From Sanchytrium tribonematis (Eukaryota; Sanchytriomycota; Sanchytriomycetes; Sanchytriales; Sanchytriaceae), in the NCBI GenBank assembly GCA_018985235.1, contig JADGIG010000235.1, forward strand, positions 1 to 11,991: DNA of 11,991 nucleotides. Direction: 5' to 3'. Position numbers and translations under genes: made by a program. The notes beneath the pieces are model-generated. The model was not told the DNA's origin. It did not search any database and was given only the letters and a program-made list of their open reading frames with translations. Shown in pieces: positions 1 to 7,584 of the stretch; position 1 is the stretch's first letter, and every line of letters starts with the position of its first letter.

Positions 1-1626
1 AATATTATGATGGATCATTTATTTATTCCACGAATTATTGATTTGGGAATGGCTAAATTAAATAATACAAATTCTTCGTCTAGTGCCTCACAAACACGCG
101 GAATTGGTACAAATCAATGGAGAGCACCTGAATACTGGTTAGCCAACCCTGATAATCTTAAATTAAGGAAACAATATCCATTTGCTGGAGATGTTTACTC
201 ATACGCGATTGTGATGGGAGAATGCATTACAAAAGAGATTCCATGGGATGGATGTGGTGCGACTGAAATAAAAGAAGCTGTATTGGCTAATCACAGACCC
301 TATCACATTAAAACTCATAAAATATTGTTTAATCATCCAATTTATGAAATAATGGAGAGATCTTGGGTAACAGACCCTAAAAAGAGAATGACAATGAGTC
401 AAATATGTGATGTATTGAATAAATTAGCACCTCAACGGCTTAAAACAGAGACTGAATCACCCAATACTGGTTTATTTGTATCCTCTGTTTCACCCAAAAT
501 CAACCCTCAAACTTCTCAAAGAACCCTGCATTACTCCAATAATAATGTGAATAGCAATCATTCATTAAATGATTTAAGTGATGAAACTTTACCCAAATTA
601 GCATCGAGTAAATCCATGCCAAAAATCAATGTGTTCAAATCCGGTGGATCTTTAAGTCATTCCAACAGCGTCAATTCTTTAGACTCACAAGATTCTTTAA
701 TGTATAGAAATAGTGAACCAGATATCCATTTCCAAATAAATGATCCGGATGATGCCAATTTGCCAGATGAATATAAAGAAGCTTTAAAATTCTACAAGCA
801 AGATCAATTTCAAATGGCATTTCAATTATTTAAGAAATGTGCAGATAACAATAATAATCCAAATGCCATGCTTTATTTAGGGATATTATTCTCACAGGGC
901 AACGGCGTGAGTCAAAATGACACATCTGCATTATTTTGGTTTAAAAAGGCTGCTGATTTGGGAAATGCATCTGCCATGTTTAGAGTTGGATTTATGTATA
1001 GAAATGGCAAAGGGGTTGTCAAAGATAATAAAGAAGCTTTAAAATGGTTTGAAATGAGTGCGAACTTGGGAAATTCAGATGCTTTAAATAGTTATGGCTA
1101 CATGTTGGATAATGGCAAAGGATGTGATGTAGATGAGAAAAAAGCATATAAATATTATGTACAAGCCGCTGAAAAGAATGATCCGCAAGCCATGTACCAT
1201 TTGGCTCAAAAATTACAAAAGGGGTCTGGTTGCAAGAAAAATGCCAAAGAATCATTGAAGTGGTATTTTAAAAGTGCGGAATTGGGTAATTCATCTGCCA
1301 TGTGCCAAATTGGATTGATTTATGATACTGGCAAGATGGTGAAACGAGATGAGCAAGAAGCTGTGAAATGGTACACACGGGCTGTTGAATTGGGAAATCC
1401 GAATGCTTTATGCAATTTGGGATACATGTATGAGAATGGAAAAGGTGTACCATTGGATTTAAAAGAGGCTATTAAATTATATCAAAAAGGCGCAGATATG
1501 GGAAATGCTTCTAGTATGTATAATTTGGGAGTGATGTACCAAAATGGAAAGGGTGTTAAAACAGATGTGAACAAGGCCAATTTATGGATTGCCAAATCAA
1601 AAGAAATAAAATCAAGGAAAAAATAA
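1..1626 (+). CDS. Protein kinase-like / Sel1-repeat fusion protein, 5' truncated by window edge
   Basis: The reading frame is open to base 1, so the real start lies upstream. The first codons read N-I, which fits the conserved Asn of the kinase catalytic loop. Counting from the first ATG at 7, a DLG (DFG variant) is at residues 12-14, WRAPE at 38-42, a subdomain IX-like GDVYSYAIVMGE near 60, and the closing arginine motif DPKKRMT near 122. A Ser/Asn-rich low-complexity linker follows (about 146-250). Then come seven tandem Sel1-like repeats of about 36 residues (about 285-535), each with an alanine/glycine helix pair and a G-x-G-V-type turn. Kinase plus Sel1 architectures are known from fungi and several protists, where Sel1 solenoids act as protein-binding scaffolds. 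The DLG, APE and arginine motifs suggest a TKL-type kinase; whether it is active cannot be judged because Lys, HRD and the P-loop are outside the window. The TAA stop lies inside an AATAAA (1622-1627). Confidence 0.9.
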   Translation, partial: NIMMDHLFIPRIIDLGMAKLNNTNSSSSASQTRGIGTNQWRAPEYWLANPDNLKLRKQYPFAGDVYSYAIVMGECITKEIPWDGCGATEIKEAVLANHRPYHIKTHKILFNHPIYEIMERSWVTDPKKRMTMSQICDVLNKLAPQRLKTETESPNTGLFVSSVSPKINPQTSQRTLHYSNNNVNSNHSLNDLSDETLPKLASSKSMPKINVFKSGGSLSHSNSVNSLDSQDSLMYRNSEPDIHFQINDPDDANLPDEYKEALKFYKQDQFQMAFQLFKKCADNNNNPNAMLYLGILFSQGNGVSQNDTSALFWFKKAADLGNASAMFRVGFMYRNGKGVVKDNKEALKWFEMSANLGNSDALNSYGYMLDNGKGCDVDEKKAYKYYVQAAEKNDPQAMYHLAQKLQKGSGCKKNAKESLKWYFKSAELGNSSAMCQIGLIYDTGKMVKRDEQEAVKWYTRAVELGNPNALCNLGYMYENGKGVPLDLKEAIKLYQKGADMGNASSMYNLGVMYQNGKGVKTDVNKANLWIAKSKEIKSRKK

Positions 1627-1631
1627 ATTAT

Positions 1632-1641
1632 TGAAAAATTT
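1632..1641 (+). promoter_or_regulatory. RRPE-like element upstream of NOC3 (tentative)
   Basis: TGAAAAATTT lies 6 bp after the kinase stop and about 160 bp before the NOC3 start. It is identical to the core of the yeast ribosomal RNA processing element, which sits upstream of ribosome-biogenesis genes. In AT-rich DNA such a match can arise by chance, and it may simply be 3'UTR sequence. Confidence 0.2.
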
Positions 1642-1801
1642 AAAAAATCATTCTTGCAAAAATATTTATTTACCACTAGTCGATGAATTGTTGTTTGATA
1701 CTATATCTTTAATCTGAGCTGCTTGAGTTGACAACCTTTGTTACTTTAAGCGAAACTCAAAAGTACATTTCCCCTTTTAAACACGGATCAAAATTACAAA
1801 A

Positions 1802-3532
1802 ATGACATTTGAAGATGATTATGAAATGCCATCACAGCAAGCACAACCATCTCATCTACCTGTTAAATCAAATGGTAAATGGGTGTACCCTAAAGCATCT
1901 ATTAAAACTAAAGAATTGCCTGAATTGCAAACACCTTCTGAATCTTCTGATAATGAATCTGATGCTCCTGTTAGTGCCAAACCATCCTTAGTACTTATAG
2001 CCAATTTAGCCAAAGAAATCATGTCAAATCCGCAATTAAATTACAAATTATTATCAGATTTATTGAAATATGCGCAACATCCTGATTTATCACATAAAGA
2101 GCATTTATTGAGTATATTATCACTCTGTCGTATATTTTTAGATATTTTACCTGATTATCCAATTAGAGAATACTCTCAAACGGATTTGAGTGCGAAATTA
2201 AAAAAGGATGTAAAAATTCTTAGAAATTATGAAAATGGATTATTGCAATATTATCAACAATATTTACAATATCTTAATACATTAATCAAGTCAGGATATA
2301 AATCAAACAATACAAGTGAATTTTCAACTGCATTTACTTGTATAAAGTGCTTAGAACAAATGATAACTTCAAAATCAAATTTCAATTTTAGCAAGAATAT
2401 CTTGAATGTATTGGTATTTCACAGTCATCTGGGCAGCATGACACTATCAGATTGTGAATTAAAGTGTCAAGATGTTTTAATTAGAGTTATTGAGCGTGAT
2501 ACATTGGGCAGACATTCTTTAGAAATTACCCAATTTATCATCCAATTAATCAACAAACGACAATTAAATGTACATGGCAATATTATTGGATTATTAAAAT
2601 ATGTGAAAGTGACTCATAAAATATTTAATCCTGTTAAAGCAAAGACATTTGTGCATATGAGTAAAAAAGAGAAAAAGAGATATAAAATGAATAAAGTGAT
2701 TGAACAGGAAATGAAAGAAGCAACTAGTACATTTAATGAAGAAGAACAAGCACAATTTCAACGCCAATTACTTGAATGTATCTTTCAAATTAGTTTTAAA
2801 ATCATCAAGAAAAGTGACCCAAAAGGAGAACTCGTTTCAGGTGCGATTGAAAATATTGCATTATTTGGGCAATTCCTGAGTTTAGAATTGATCCCATCTA
2901 TTTATGATGAATTGAGACGCATTTTATTCAATGAAGCGTATTCTACTCAAGTCAGAATTAAATGTGGATTCTGTGCCAAATCTCTTTGTTTTAGAGGCAC
3001 TGATGAATTAACTATAGATCTAACGTCATTTCTCAATGGATATTATCAATTATTAGATATATTGACCCCATTTGATGATATGCAATGTTATTTGACCACG
3101 CTAAGTGATTTATTATGGAGAACACGAGTGACGACCACCAGTGAGCGTACGAGTGCATTTATAAAGAAATTAAGTACTTATTTACTAAGTTGCACGAATC
3201 CAGAAGTGTCCATGGGCATTCTATTTCTAATTAGACTATTTATGATCACATGGCCAAAATGCATTCAAATGCTTGAAAAAGATGAAGAGAAAGTATTTAG
3301 TGGCAAATTTAATCCATTTAGTGACGAATGCGACTCATCATTTGCTATAGGAAGTAATTTATGGGAATTGCAACACGTGGCTAAATTTCATTATTGCAAA
3401 GACATTAGAGATGCCACTGTGCGATTATTATTGGATTTACAAGATCTGAATATGGATAAAATGATTCAGAAACCAGATCCACGTGAATTGGATGGATATT
3501 TCAAGTTGAATTGGTTCCATTGCTTTGAATAA
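1802..3532 (+). CDS. NOC3: Nucleolar complex-associated protein 3 (Noc3 family)
   Basis: This 576-residue protein has the Noc3 layout. A short acidic/basic N-terminus contains GKWVYPK near 26. The Noc3 domain (about 55-160) includes ILPDYPIR and a stretch close to the family pattern KLKKDVKILRNYENGLLQYY. A basic MSKKEKKRYK segment starts at 286. The C-terminal CBF/Mak21-type helical domain carries the family hallmark NPFSDE...SNLWEL near 504-520. In yeast, Noc3 works with Noc2 in pre-60S ribosome maturation and nuclear export and also has a replication-licensing role; the same job is expected here. It is shorter than the roughly 660-residue yeast and 800-residue human proteins, mostly at the N-terminus. 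The frame is uninterrupted, so no intron is needed. The start is ATG at 1802, after an A-rich context. The TAA stop is inside AATAAA (3528-3533). The next gene starts 13 bp later. Confidence 0.93.
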   Translation: MTFEDDYEMPSQQAQPSHLPVKSNGKWVYPKASIKTKELPELQTPSESSDNESDAPVSAKPSLVLIANLAKEIMSNPQLNYKLLSDLLKYAQHPDLSHKEHLLSILSLCRIFLDILPDYPIREYSQTDLSAKLKKDVKILRNYENGLLQYYQQYLQYLNTLIKSGYKSNNTSEFSTAFTCIKCLEQMITSKSNFNFSKNILNVLVFHSHLGSMTLSDCELKCQDVLIRVIERDTLGRHSLEITQFIIQLINKRQLNVHGNIIGLLKYVKVTHKIFNPVKAKTFVHMSKKEKKRYKMNKVIEQEMKEATSTFNEEEQAQFQRQLLECIFQISFKIIKKSDPKGELVSGAIENIALFGQFLSLELIPSIYDELRRILFNEAYSTQVRIKCGFCAKSLCFRGTDELTIDLTSFLNGYYQLLDILTPFDDMQCYLTTLSDLLWRTRVTTTSERTSAFIKKLSTYLLSCTNPEVSMGILFLIRLFMITWPKCIQMLEKDEEKVFSGKFNPFSDECDSSFAIGSNLWELQHVAKFHYCKDIRDATVRLLLDLQDLNMDKMIQKPDPRELDGYFKLNWFHCFE

Positions 3533-3545
3533 ATAATTTAAAGGG

Positions 3546-4073
3546 ATGATGCAAAAATTTCTCCATCGTATTTTGAGAGGGCAATTGTTCATTGGTAATT
3601 TGCCATATACTGCTACTGCAGAACAGATCCAGCAACTGATTAATGTGCCTGTTACTGATGTACATCTTCCTAAAACAACAGATGGGAAATCAAAAGGGAT
3701 TTCATTTGTGCAGTTGAAGAATGATGCTGATGTAGATGTAGTGATTCAGAGAAATAAAGAATCACAGTTGCAATTAGAAGGCAGACAATTATTCATTCAA
3801 ATTGCAAATGAGAGAAAAAGAAGTGTTTCAAAGCCATCTCTCAAATTGTATGTTGGTAATTTGCCATATGATACGACAAAAGAAGATTTAAGTGGACATT
3901 TTCCAAATTGTTTGGATATTAATTTGATTACTCGACAATCTGGGGAATTTTTAGGATTTGGATACGTGACTTATGGGACTCAGGAATTGGCAACTGCTGC
4001 TTATCAAGAACATGCGGATAAATTGATTATTAAGGAAAGAAAGATTCGAATTGATTATGATAATAAACCATAG
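3546..4073 (+). CDS. Small two-RRM RNA-binding protein
   Basis: This is a 175-residue protein made almost entirely of two RNA recognition motifs. RRM1 has RNP2 LFIGNL (14-19) and RNP1 KGISFVQL (50-57). RRM2 has RNP2 LYVGNL (101-106) and an RNP1-like LGFGYVTY (136-143). In RRM1 the usual aromatic at RNP1 position 3 is Ile-Ser-Phe, a mild variant. The first 13 residues are basic and hydrophobic with no acidic residue, which could be a mitochondrial presequence, or they may just lead into the first strand. The start is fixed: a stop in the same frame lies at 3534-3536, and only ATG 3546 or 3549 follow. The gap of 13 bp to NOC3 leaves no room for its own promoter, so it is either transcribed from within NOC3 or cotranscribed. 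A nucleolar role would fit the neighbour but is inference. The stop is TAG, and AATAAA sits just before it (4062-4067). Confidence 0.88.
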   Translation: MMQKFLHRILRGQLFIGNLPYTATAEQIQQLINVPVTDVHLPKTTDGKSKGISFVQLKNDADVDVVIQRNKESQLQLEGRQLFIQIANERKRSVSKPSLKLYVGNLPYDTTKEDLSGHFPNCLDINLITRQSGEFLGFGYVTYGTQELATAAYQEHADKLIIKERKIRIDYDNKP

Positions 4074-4186
4074 ATTTTGATGGATCAGCGTGTTTTTAAT
4101 TTTCAGGAATTTCAGATGCTGTGATTCGAATTTTAGGAATAACAGGGCTGAATGTACATATTTGATAATGCTGGCACATCTTGACA

Positions 4187-4714
4187 ATGCTTCTTGCTAT
4201 TTTACTGATATTTGGCACATTAAAATTATATTCGAGAGAAGAGGCGCAGCGGATGTTGGATGCTAAGTTTAGAAAATACAATAATATTTTAATTCAGTTA
4301 GGGATTGAAAATATTACACCTGAGATAGTTTTAAGCACTGGCGTACCTAAAAATGTATTGTTATCGAAATCAAAATTGCTGGATCTAAAAGTAGCGAGTG
4401 AGTTAACGAGATATGTTAACAGTGCCAGCAAAAATCAAATTGATCAGCTGAGTAGAGTTTTAGATGGAGAAACGATTTTAACTTCTATTCTGGCTGCGAA
4501 AATTCAATCTCGCAAAATCTTTTTGAGCGTAACTGAGACTACTGCACGATTAGAAGCAACTGAAAATAGGGCCACGATTAACACGAATAGTGAAAGTAGA
4601 AGTTTTTTTGGAGTTTTACGTCGTGCAGTGACTACGCCCACTATTAATTTATATGGATCGACAAGAACGGCCTCTCCAACGGCCAAAACAGTGCAAAGAC
4701 GAATAACACTATAA
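4187..4714 (+). CDS. Orphan protein with hydrophobic N-terminus (secreted or signal-anchored)
   Basis: I do not recognise this 175-residue protein. It begins with a hydrophobic stretch (MLLAILLIFGTLKLY) that could be a signal peptide or membrane anchor. A mostly helical, Leu/Lys/Glu-rich middle follows (about 20-125), then a Ser/Thr/Arg-rich basic tail containing several TAS/TPT-type clusters. There is no cysteine after the N-terminus, so it is unlikely to be a disulfide-rich effector. The start is ATG 4187; the frame can be pushed to a TTG at 4181, but ATG is preferred. The frame is uninterrupted for 176 codons and the composition looks coding, which supports a real gene between the RRM and galactokinase genes. 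The TAA stop forms TATAAA (4710-4715). Function unknown. Confidence 0.65.
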   Translation: MLLAILLIFGTLKLYSREEAQRMLDAKFRKYNNILIQLGIENITPEIVLSTGVPKNVLLSKSKLLDLKVASELTRYVNSASKNQIDQLSRVLDGETILTSILAAKIQSRKIFLSVTETTARLEATENRATINTNSESRSFFGVLRRAVTTPTINLYGSTRTASPTAKTVQRRITL

Positions 4715-4839
4715 AGTGAATCAATAATTGAACACCTAATTTTCGGTAAAATGATAATCATTTAAAATAAATATAAGATTAAACACTCACTGCCACGTTT
4801 CCATGCAAATGATTCGCACAAATTTGCCCCCTGATACAA

Positions 4840-6216
4840 ATGACATTAACAATCCCTACTGTCTTTCCAACAGATTTAGACCCACAGCGCATTGCGGAAA
4901 TCCAATCCAAATTTAAACAGGCATACAATCAATCCCCACAATTTGGCATCAGAGCACCTGGCAGAATCAATTTAATCGGTGAACACATTGATTATTCTGG
5001 TTTTGGGGTGCTTCCAATGGCCATTAACAAAGACATCATCATGTTAATGTCATATGAGTACCATCCAAGTGAATTAAATATCCATTTTACCAATACAAAC
5101 CCACAATATCCCCCATTTTCAATTTCCAATAATTTCGAAATCAATCAAAATGAGTTGAATTGGTCTAATTATGTCAAAGCAGGTATCCGTGGATTATTTG
5201 ACCATGTGGGTGTCCCATATGGTACTGTACATGTCCTAGTTGACTCCAATTTGCCATCTGGTGCTGGCTTATCATCTAGTTCCGCATTGGTCATTTCTAG
5301 CATCTTTTTTGCATGTAGAGTATGGCATTTATATTCCAAACATTCCAATTGTGAATTTTATTTGCCAGATGTGTACAAATTGATTGAGTATGCCATTCAA
5401 AGTGAAACATTGGTGGGTGTGAAATCAGGTGGAATGGATCAAATGATTTCTACTTTGGGACAAAAGAATCATGCTTGTTATATTGAATTCTCTCCTCAAT
5501 TAAAATCTACTCCAATTCAGTTGAAATTTCTATCACGTGATCAAAATGAAAATGATCAAATATTATTCGTAGTAGCACATTCCAATGTCCGTGCTGATAA
5601 ACACACAACAGCCCCAATGCACTACAATAAGCGAGTCGTAGAATGCAAAGTAGCCTCTGATTTACTCGGCACTTCTAATCTCCATGAATATTACCAAAAG
5701 CACCCAGATATCAACAAATGTTTAACAGATATCAATATATTCTGTAAAACTGGATTTACAACCACCCAAATGCTCGCATTATTGAATTTAACCCCAATGC
5801 AATTCAAAATGAAATTTCACAATGATTTTGAGATTCAGGGAGATGAATTACACTTATATAAACGAGCATTACATGTTTTCACAGAAGCAGATCGTGTATT
5901 ACAAGCACAATCATGCGCAACAGTGGCAGAAATGGGTGAATTAATGAGAAAATCACAAGAATCGTGTAAAGACAATTTTGAGTGTAGTTGCCCTGAAATT
6001 GATCAATTGATTCAATTGGCGATGAGTAGTGGGTATAGCCAAGGATCTAGATTGACTGGAGCAGGTTGGGGTGGCTGTACATTGCATATGGTGAAAAAGG
6101 GAGATTTGAGTGGATTTATGAATGCGATTCGGCCATTTTATGAGGGATTTGAGATGGATGAGCTAGTATTTGTTGTAGAACCAAGTATGGGTGCATGCTA
6201 TATAGATTTACAATAA
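4840..6216 (+). CDS. GAL1: Galactokinase (Gal1/GALK2-type GHMP kinase)
   Basis: This protein phosphorylates galactose (or possibly N-acetylgalactosamine) at C1 with ATP, the entry step of the Leloir pathway, in the cytosol. It has 458 residues. The galactokinase signature RAPGRINLIGEHIDY is at 38-52. The GHMP ATP-binding loop LPSGAGLSSSSALV is at 138-151. The segment GGMDQ contains the catalytic-base aspartate (D200). GSRLTGAGWGGCT near 402-414 is the C-terminal GHMP motif. The HIDY form of the signature and the ECSCPEIDQLI stretch place it with yeast Gal1 and animal GALK2 rather than bacterial GalK or human GALK1. I cannot decide Gal versus GalNAc preference by eye. All key motifs are intact and there is no intron. 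The ATG at 4840 is the only start before the signature. Other pathway genes are not adjacent. The stop is inside AATAAA (6212-6217). Confidence 0.95.
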   Translation: MTLTIPTVFPTDLDPQRIAEIQSKFKQAYNQSPQFGIRAPGRINLIGEHIDYSGFGVLPMAINKDIIMLMSYEYHPSELNIHFTNTNPQYPPFSISNNFEINQNELNWSNYVKAGIRGLFDHVGVPYGTVHVLVDSNLPSGAGLSSSSALVISSIFFACRVWHLYSKHSNCEFYLPDVYKLIEYAIQSETLVGVKSGGMDQMISTLGQKNHACYIEFSPQLKSTPIQLKFLSRDQNENDQILFVVAHSNVRADKHTTAPMHYNKRVVECKVASDLLGTSNLHEYYQKHPDINKCLTDINIFCKTGFTTTQMLALLNLTPMQFKMKFHNDFEIQGDELHLYKRALHVFTEADRVLQAQSCATVAEMGELMRKSQESCKDNFECSCPEIDQLIQLAMSSGYSQGSRLTGAGWGGCTLHMVKKGDLSGFMNAIRPFYEGFEMDELVFVVEPSMGACYIDLQ

Positions 6217-6248
6217 ATTTAAAGTGAAACTAATTGCCGTTGCCATTT

Positions 6249-6271
6249 CACGTGGTCTAAATTAACCCTAA
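6249..6271 (+). promoter_or_regulatory. CACGTG palindrome plus telobox-like AACCCTAA (tentative)
   Basis: The 77-bp gap between galactokinase and the protease contains CACGTG (6249-6254), an E-box type palindrome bound by bHLH factors in fungi and animals. AACCCTAA (6264-6271) matches a telobox. Both are short, so their function is unproven. They lie 23-45 bp before the protease ATG. Confidence 0.25.
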
Positions 6272-6293
6272 TTTGCACAGATCACATCTATAA

Positions 6294-7412
6294 ATGCTTC
6301 TTATTTCTGTTCTTTATAGCTGTAAACCAACATTTACACCTGCAAATGAATGCCAACAAGCTCATCAAATGGATAAATGCGTCTTAAAATTGAATAATTA
6401 TGAATTTAATTTGACCAAACATCAGACTGCAAATCATTTTCATTATAATGGCCAATTGAAGCATATCAAGACAGATGATTGCTATTATACATCTACTAAT
6501 CCATTGGGATCATTTTGGATTTGTAATGGGATTTATGGGTCATTTATTGAAAATGGCACACATTACGAGGTAAATCATGATGGAAATGGATTATTTGGAG
6601 ATGTGGAGATTAAACAAGTAGCACATGTGCCATGGTCGTGTCCAGTAAAGGATGTTCAGCCACCTATTGGCATCCCGTGTCAACAAACTGAAAAAACACA
6701 TTTATTGCATAAAAGAGATGCTACAACCAAAGTGATTGAATTAGCAGTCTATTTAGATGCATCATATTACAAATCAATTGGTGAATACTCATTTCAGACT
6801 GCGCAAGTCATGGTAAATGGCGCAGTTAATTTATATTTAAACAATGATGGCAAATTTAAAGATGGAAATAGTTTGCATTTGCAGCCAAACGTGATACTTC
6901 AATTGGATACTGATCCAACTGATGGAATATTGGGAGTGAATGAGGGATTAGTTGCATTTAATGCATTTGCAAATCAATTTAAATCCCAGTTTCAAGATGA
7001 TTTTGGCAAATTGCTGCAATCTGATGCGAATATTTTATTGAGTAATCGACCCACAAATCCACCGAATAACAATGGAGTGGCTAAATTTGGTGAATTGTGC
7101 ATTGGTGGAGAGAATGGCGTGTATGTTGCTAATGTAAATGCACATACTATTTTGACAACCTCAAGGACTATTGCACATGAATTGGGTCACTTGGTACGGG
7201 CTAAACATGATGGAATGGATAATAATTGTCCTTCTACAGGATACATCATGTCTGCTGTGTCTACAGATGGAGAGAATATTGAAATGTTTTCAAGTTGCAG
7301 TATTTCTGAGATTGATGATGGCACAGGAGACAAATCTTGTTTGGATTCGCAATTAGATGTATCTGGTACTGCTAATTATGTGTGTCAAGGGTATAACTGC
7401 ACATTACAATAA
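6294..7412 (+). CDS. Secreted reprolysin/ADAM-type zinc metalloprotease (M12B-like), no disintegrin domain
   Basis: This 372-residue protein starts with a very short hydrophobic leader (MLLISVLYS). It has an ADAM-like prodomain, recognisable by DCYYTSTNP...GSFWICNGIYGSF near 63-85. A dibasic HKRD (about 140-143) is a likely proprotein-convertase site. The catalytic domain follows. The zinc motif is H295-E296-LG-H299-LVRAK-H305-D306, with all three His ligands and the Glu present; the usual glycine of HExxHxxGxxHD is Arg302. The Met-turn is GYIMSA (M319), followed by FSSCS and SCL as in reprolysins. The protein ends 20-30 residues later with no disintegrin, EGF or membrane segment, so it is probably soluble and secreted. 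Activity is plausible, but the Gly-to-Arg change is unusual. The start at 6294 sits in TATAAATG. The stop is inside AATAAA (7408-7413). Confidence 0.85.
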   Translation: MLLISVLYSCKPTFTPANECQQAHQMDKCVLKLNNYEFNLTKHQTANHFHYNGQLKHIKTDDCYYTSTNPLGSFWICNGIYGSFIENGTHYEVNHDGNGLFGDVEIKQVAHVPWSCPVKDVQPPIGIPCQQTEKTHLLHKRDATTKVIELAVYLDASYYKSIGEYSFQTAQVMVNGAVNLYLNNDGKFKDGNSLHLQPNVILQLDTDPTDGILGVNEGLVAFNAFANQFKSQFQDDFGKLLQSDANILLSNRPTNPPNNNGVAKFGELCIGGENGVYVANVNAHTILTTSRTIAHELGHLVRAKHDGMDNNCPSTGYIMSAVSTDGENIEMFSSCSISEIDDGTGDKSCLDSQLDVSGTANYVCQGYNCTLQ

Positions 7413-7550
7413 ACGCAAAATGCTTTATTTTCAATTTAATCCCCAATTCTGTTTTCATGCTTTTCCTTTGTATTTTGCAACAAGTCATGATTTCATATCT
7501 TTAAGTGACTCGATTGGCTCCTATTATTTAGCGCGCAAGCATCACAAAGT

Positions 7551-7557
7551 TATAAAG
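7551..7557 (+). promoter_or_regulatory. TATA-like box of the LPMO-like gene
   Basis: TATAAAG lies 34 bp upstream of the preferred ATG at 7585, in the 172-bp gap after the protease. Its spacing would suit a short 5' UTR. This also argues that translation does not begin at the upstream in-frame ATGs. Confidence 0.35.
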
Positions 7558-7584
7558 GAAAACGGTACCCATTTTGGAATCATA

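Noticed and set aside
4080-4157. Mini-gene starting at ATG 4080 with a possible 17-nt intron (4090-4106)
   Set aside because: It would encode only about 22 residues, and the acceptor spacing differs from the three good introns. It may be a chance upstream frame of the orphan gene.
4181-4186. TTG at 4181 as start of the orphan gene
   Set aside because: ATG at 4187 is two codons downstream, and nothing supports non-ATG initiation. The TTGs at 9430 and 11939 are likewise internal to longer coding regions.
7357-7584. In-frame N-terminal extension of the LPMO-like gene overlapping the protease gene
   Set aside because: It reads as untranslated sequence, contains the TATAAAG at 7551, and would bury the His that should be the first mature residue.
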